This document shows positions 33,045 through 33,064 of a stretch of DNA of 33,064 bases, piece by piece. Positions within the stretch are counted from its first letter, which is position 1. Each line of letters opens with the position of its first letter. The notes under the pieces were generated by a model. That model had not been told where the DNA came from. It saw nothing but the letters and a program-made list of their open reading frames with translations, and ran no database searches. The position numbers and the translations under genes are program-made. Origin of the DNA: Hymenobacter coccineus (GTDB lineage Bacteria; Bacteroidota; Bacteroidia; Cytophagales; Hymenobacteraceae); the NCBI RefSeq assembly GCF_001816125.1, contig NZ_MDZA01000344.1, positions 1-33,064 of the forward strand, written 5' to 3'.

Positions 33045-33064
33045 AACGCTTCGCTTTCATTGCT
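33041..33064 (+). CDS. IS3-family transposase OrfB, 5' end only
   Basis: An ATG overlapping the orfA stop (ATGA) opens a frame reading MKRFAFIA to the window edge, matching the position and style of the orfB start in the element at 25080. Only eight codons are visible. Confidence 0.65.

Larger units (their letters stand above)
32687..33064 (+). mobile_element. Second IS3-family element, left part only
   Basis: The left end TGAGGTGGTCGGGTAAA is identical to that of the element at 25080 over 17 bp, but then diverges and OrfA is only moderately similar. The element runs off the right edge of the window, so its right end and any target duplication cannot be seen. It lies in the same orientation as the first. 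Confidence 0.82.

Noticed and set aside
25080..33064. Classical composite transposon
   Set aside because: The two IS3 elements share ends but their OrfA proteins are clearly different, and no outer target duplication can be seen.
1..33064. CRISPR arrays, tRNA or rRNA genes
   Set aside because: No regularly spaced repeats, cloverleaf-like sequence or rRNA-like conserved sequence was noticed on either strand.

Overview
The window looks like a chromosomal accessory region of a high-G+C member of the Bacteroidota, most like Hymenobacter and relatives. Supporting signs are a secreted protein with SBBP repeats and a type IX secretion C-terminal domain, TAnnTTTG-type promoters, a decayed two-component-regulator propeller sensor, Bacteroidota-style AraC regulators, and several IS3 and IS5 elements. 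The genus is inferred from gene content; no rRNA or tRNA gene is present to confirm it.

Layout. 1-4128: an IS5-type transposase remnant, then a sensor kinase with about six PAS domains coupled to a single-domain response regulator. 4161-6342: a broken EthD gene, a VOC dioxygenase-like gene and azoR on the minus strand, divergent from an HxlR regulator across a region with repeated GATTACC half-sites. 6443-8476: a propeller sensor pseudogene with at least five frameshifts. 8843-14511: a minus-strand run of redox and detoxification genes (alpha/beta hydrolase, AraC regulator, SDR, second AraC regulator, NmrA-like reductase, frameshifted cupin). 14686-16120: a MarR-GNAT fusion gene with a palindromic operator, followed by a DUF2000 gene. 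16121-17600: an IS3 end scar, a complete IS5-family element with a TAA target duplication, and an orphan promoter with a truncated gene start. 17615-20903: a lipoprotein, the T9SS-exported SBBP protein and two small membrane proteins. 21110-25030: a Fic AMP-transferase, then orphan immunity genes (Imm7-like, Imm26-like and an unassigned acidic protein) around a DUF389 membrane protein, with repeated GGACCGTTT motifs between them.

25080-33064 holds the most striking block. A complete IS3 element (25080-26348) and the start of a second, related one (32687 onward) flank five genes with visibly lower G+C. These encode a vWA (TerY-like) protein, a PP2C phosphatase with an N-terminal beta-sandwich-like domain, a Ser/Thr-type kinase with a zinc ribbon, a membrane-anchored actin/Hsp70-fold protein and a coiled-coil protein. 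The first three match the known vWA-phosphatase-kinase triad (TerY-P). The last two are unusual partners, and the whole looks like a mobile phospho-signalling or stress/defence cassette whose function is not established.

Much of the window shows gene turnover: four broken genes, one truncated gene start, IS scars and intact IS copies, mixed with small regulator-enzyme pairs.
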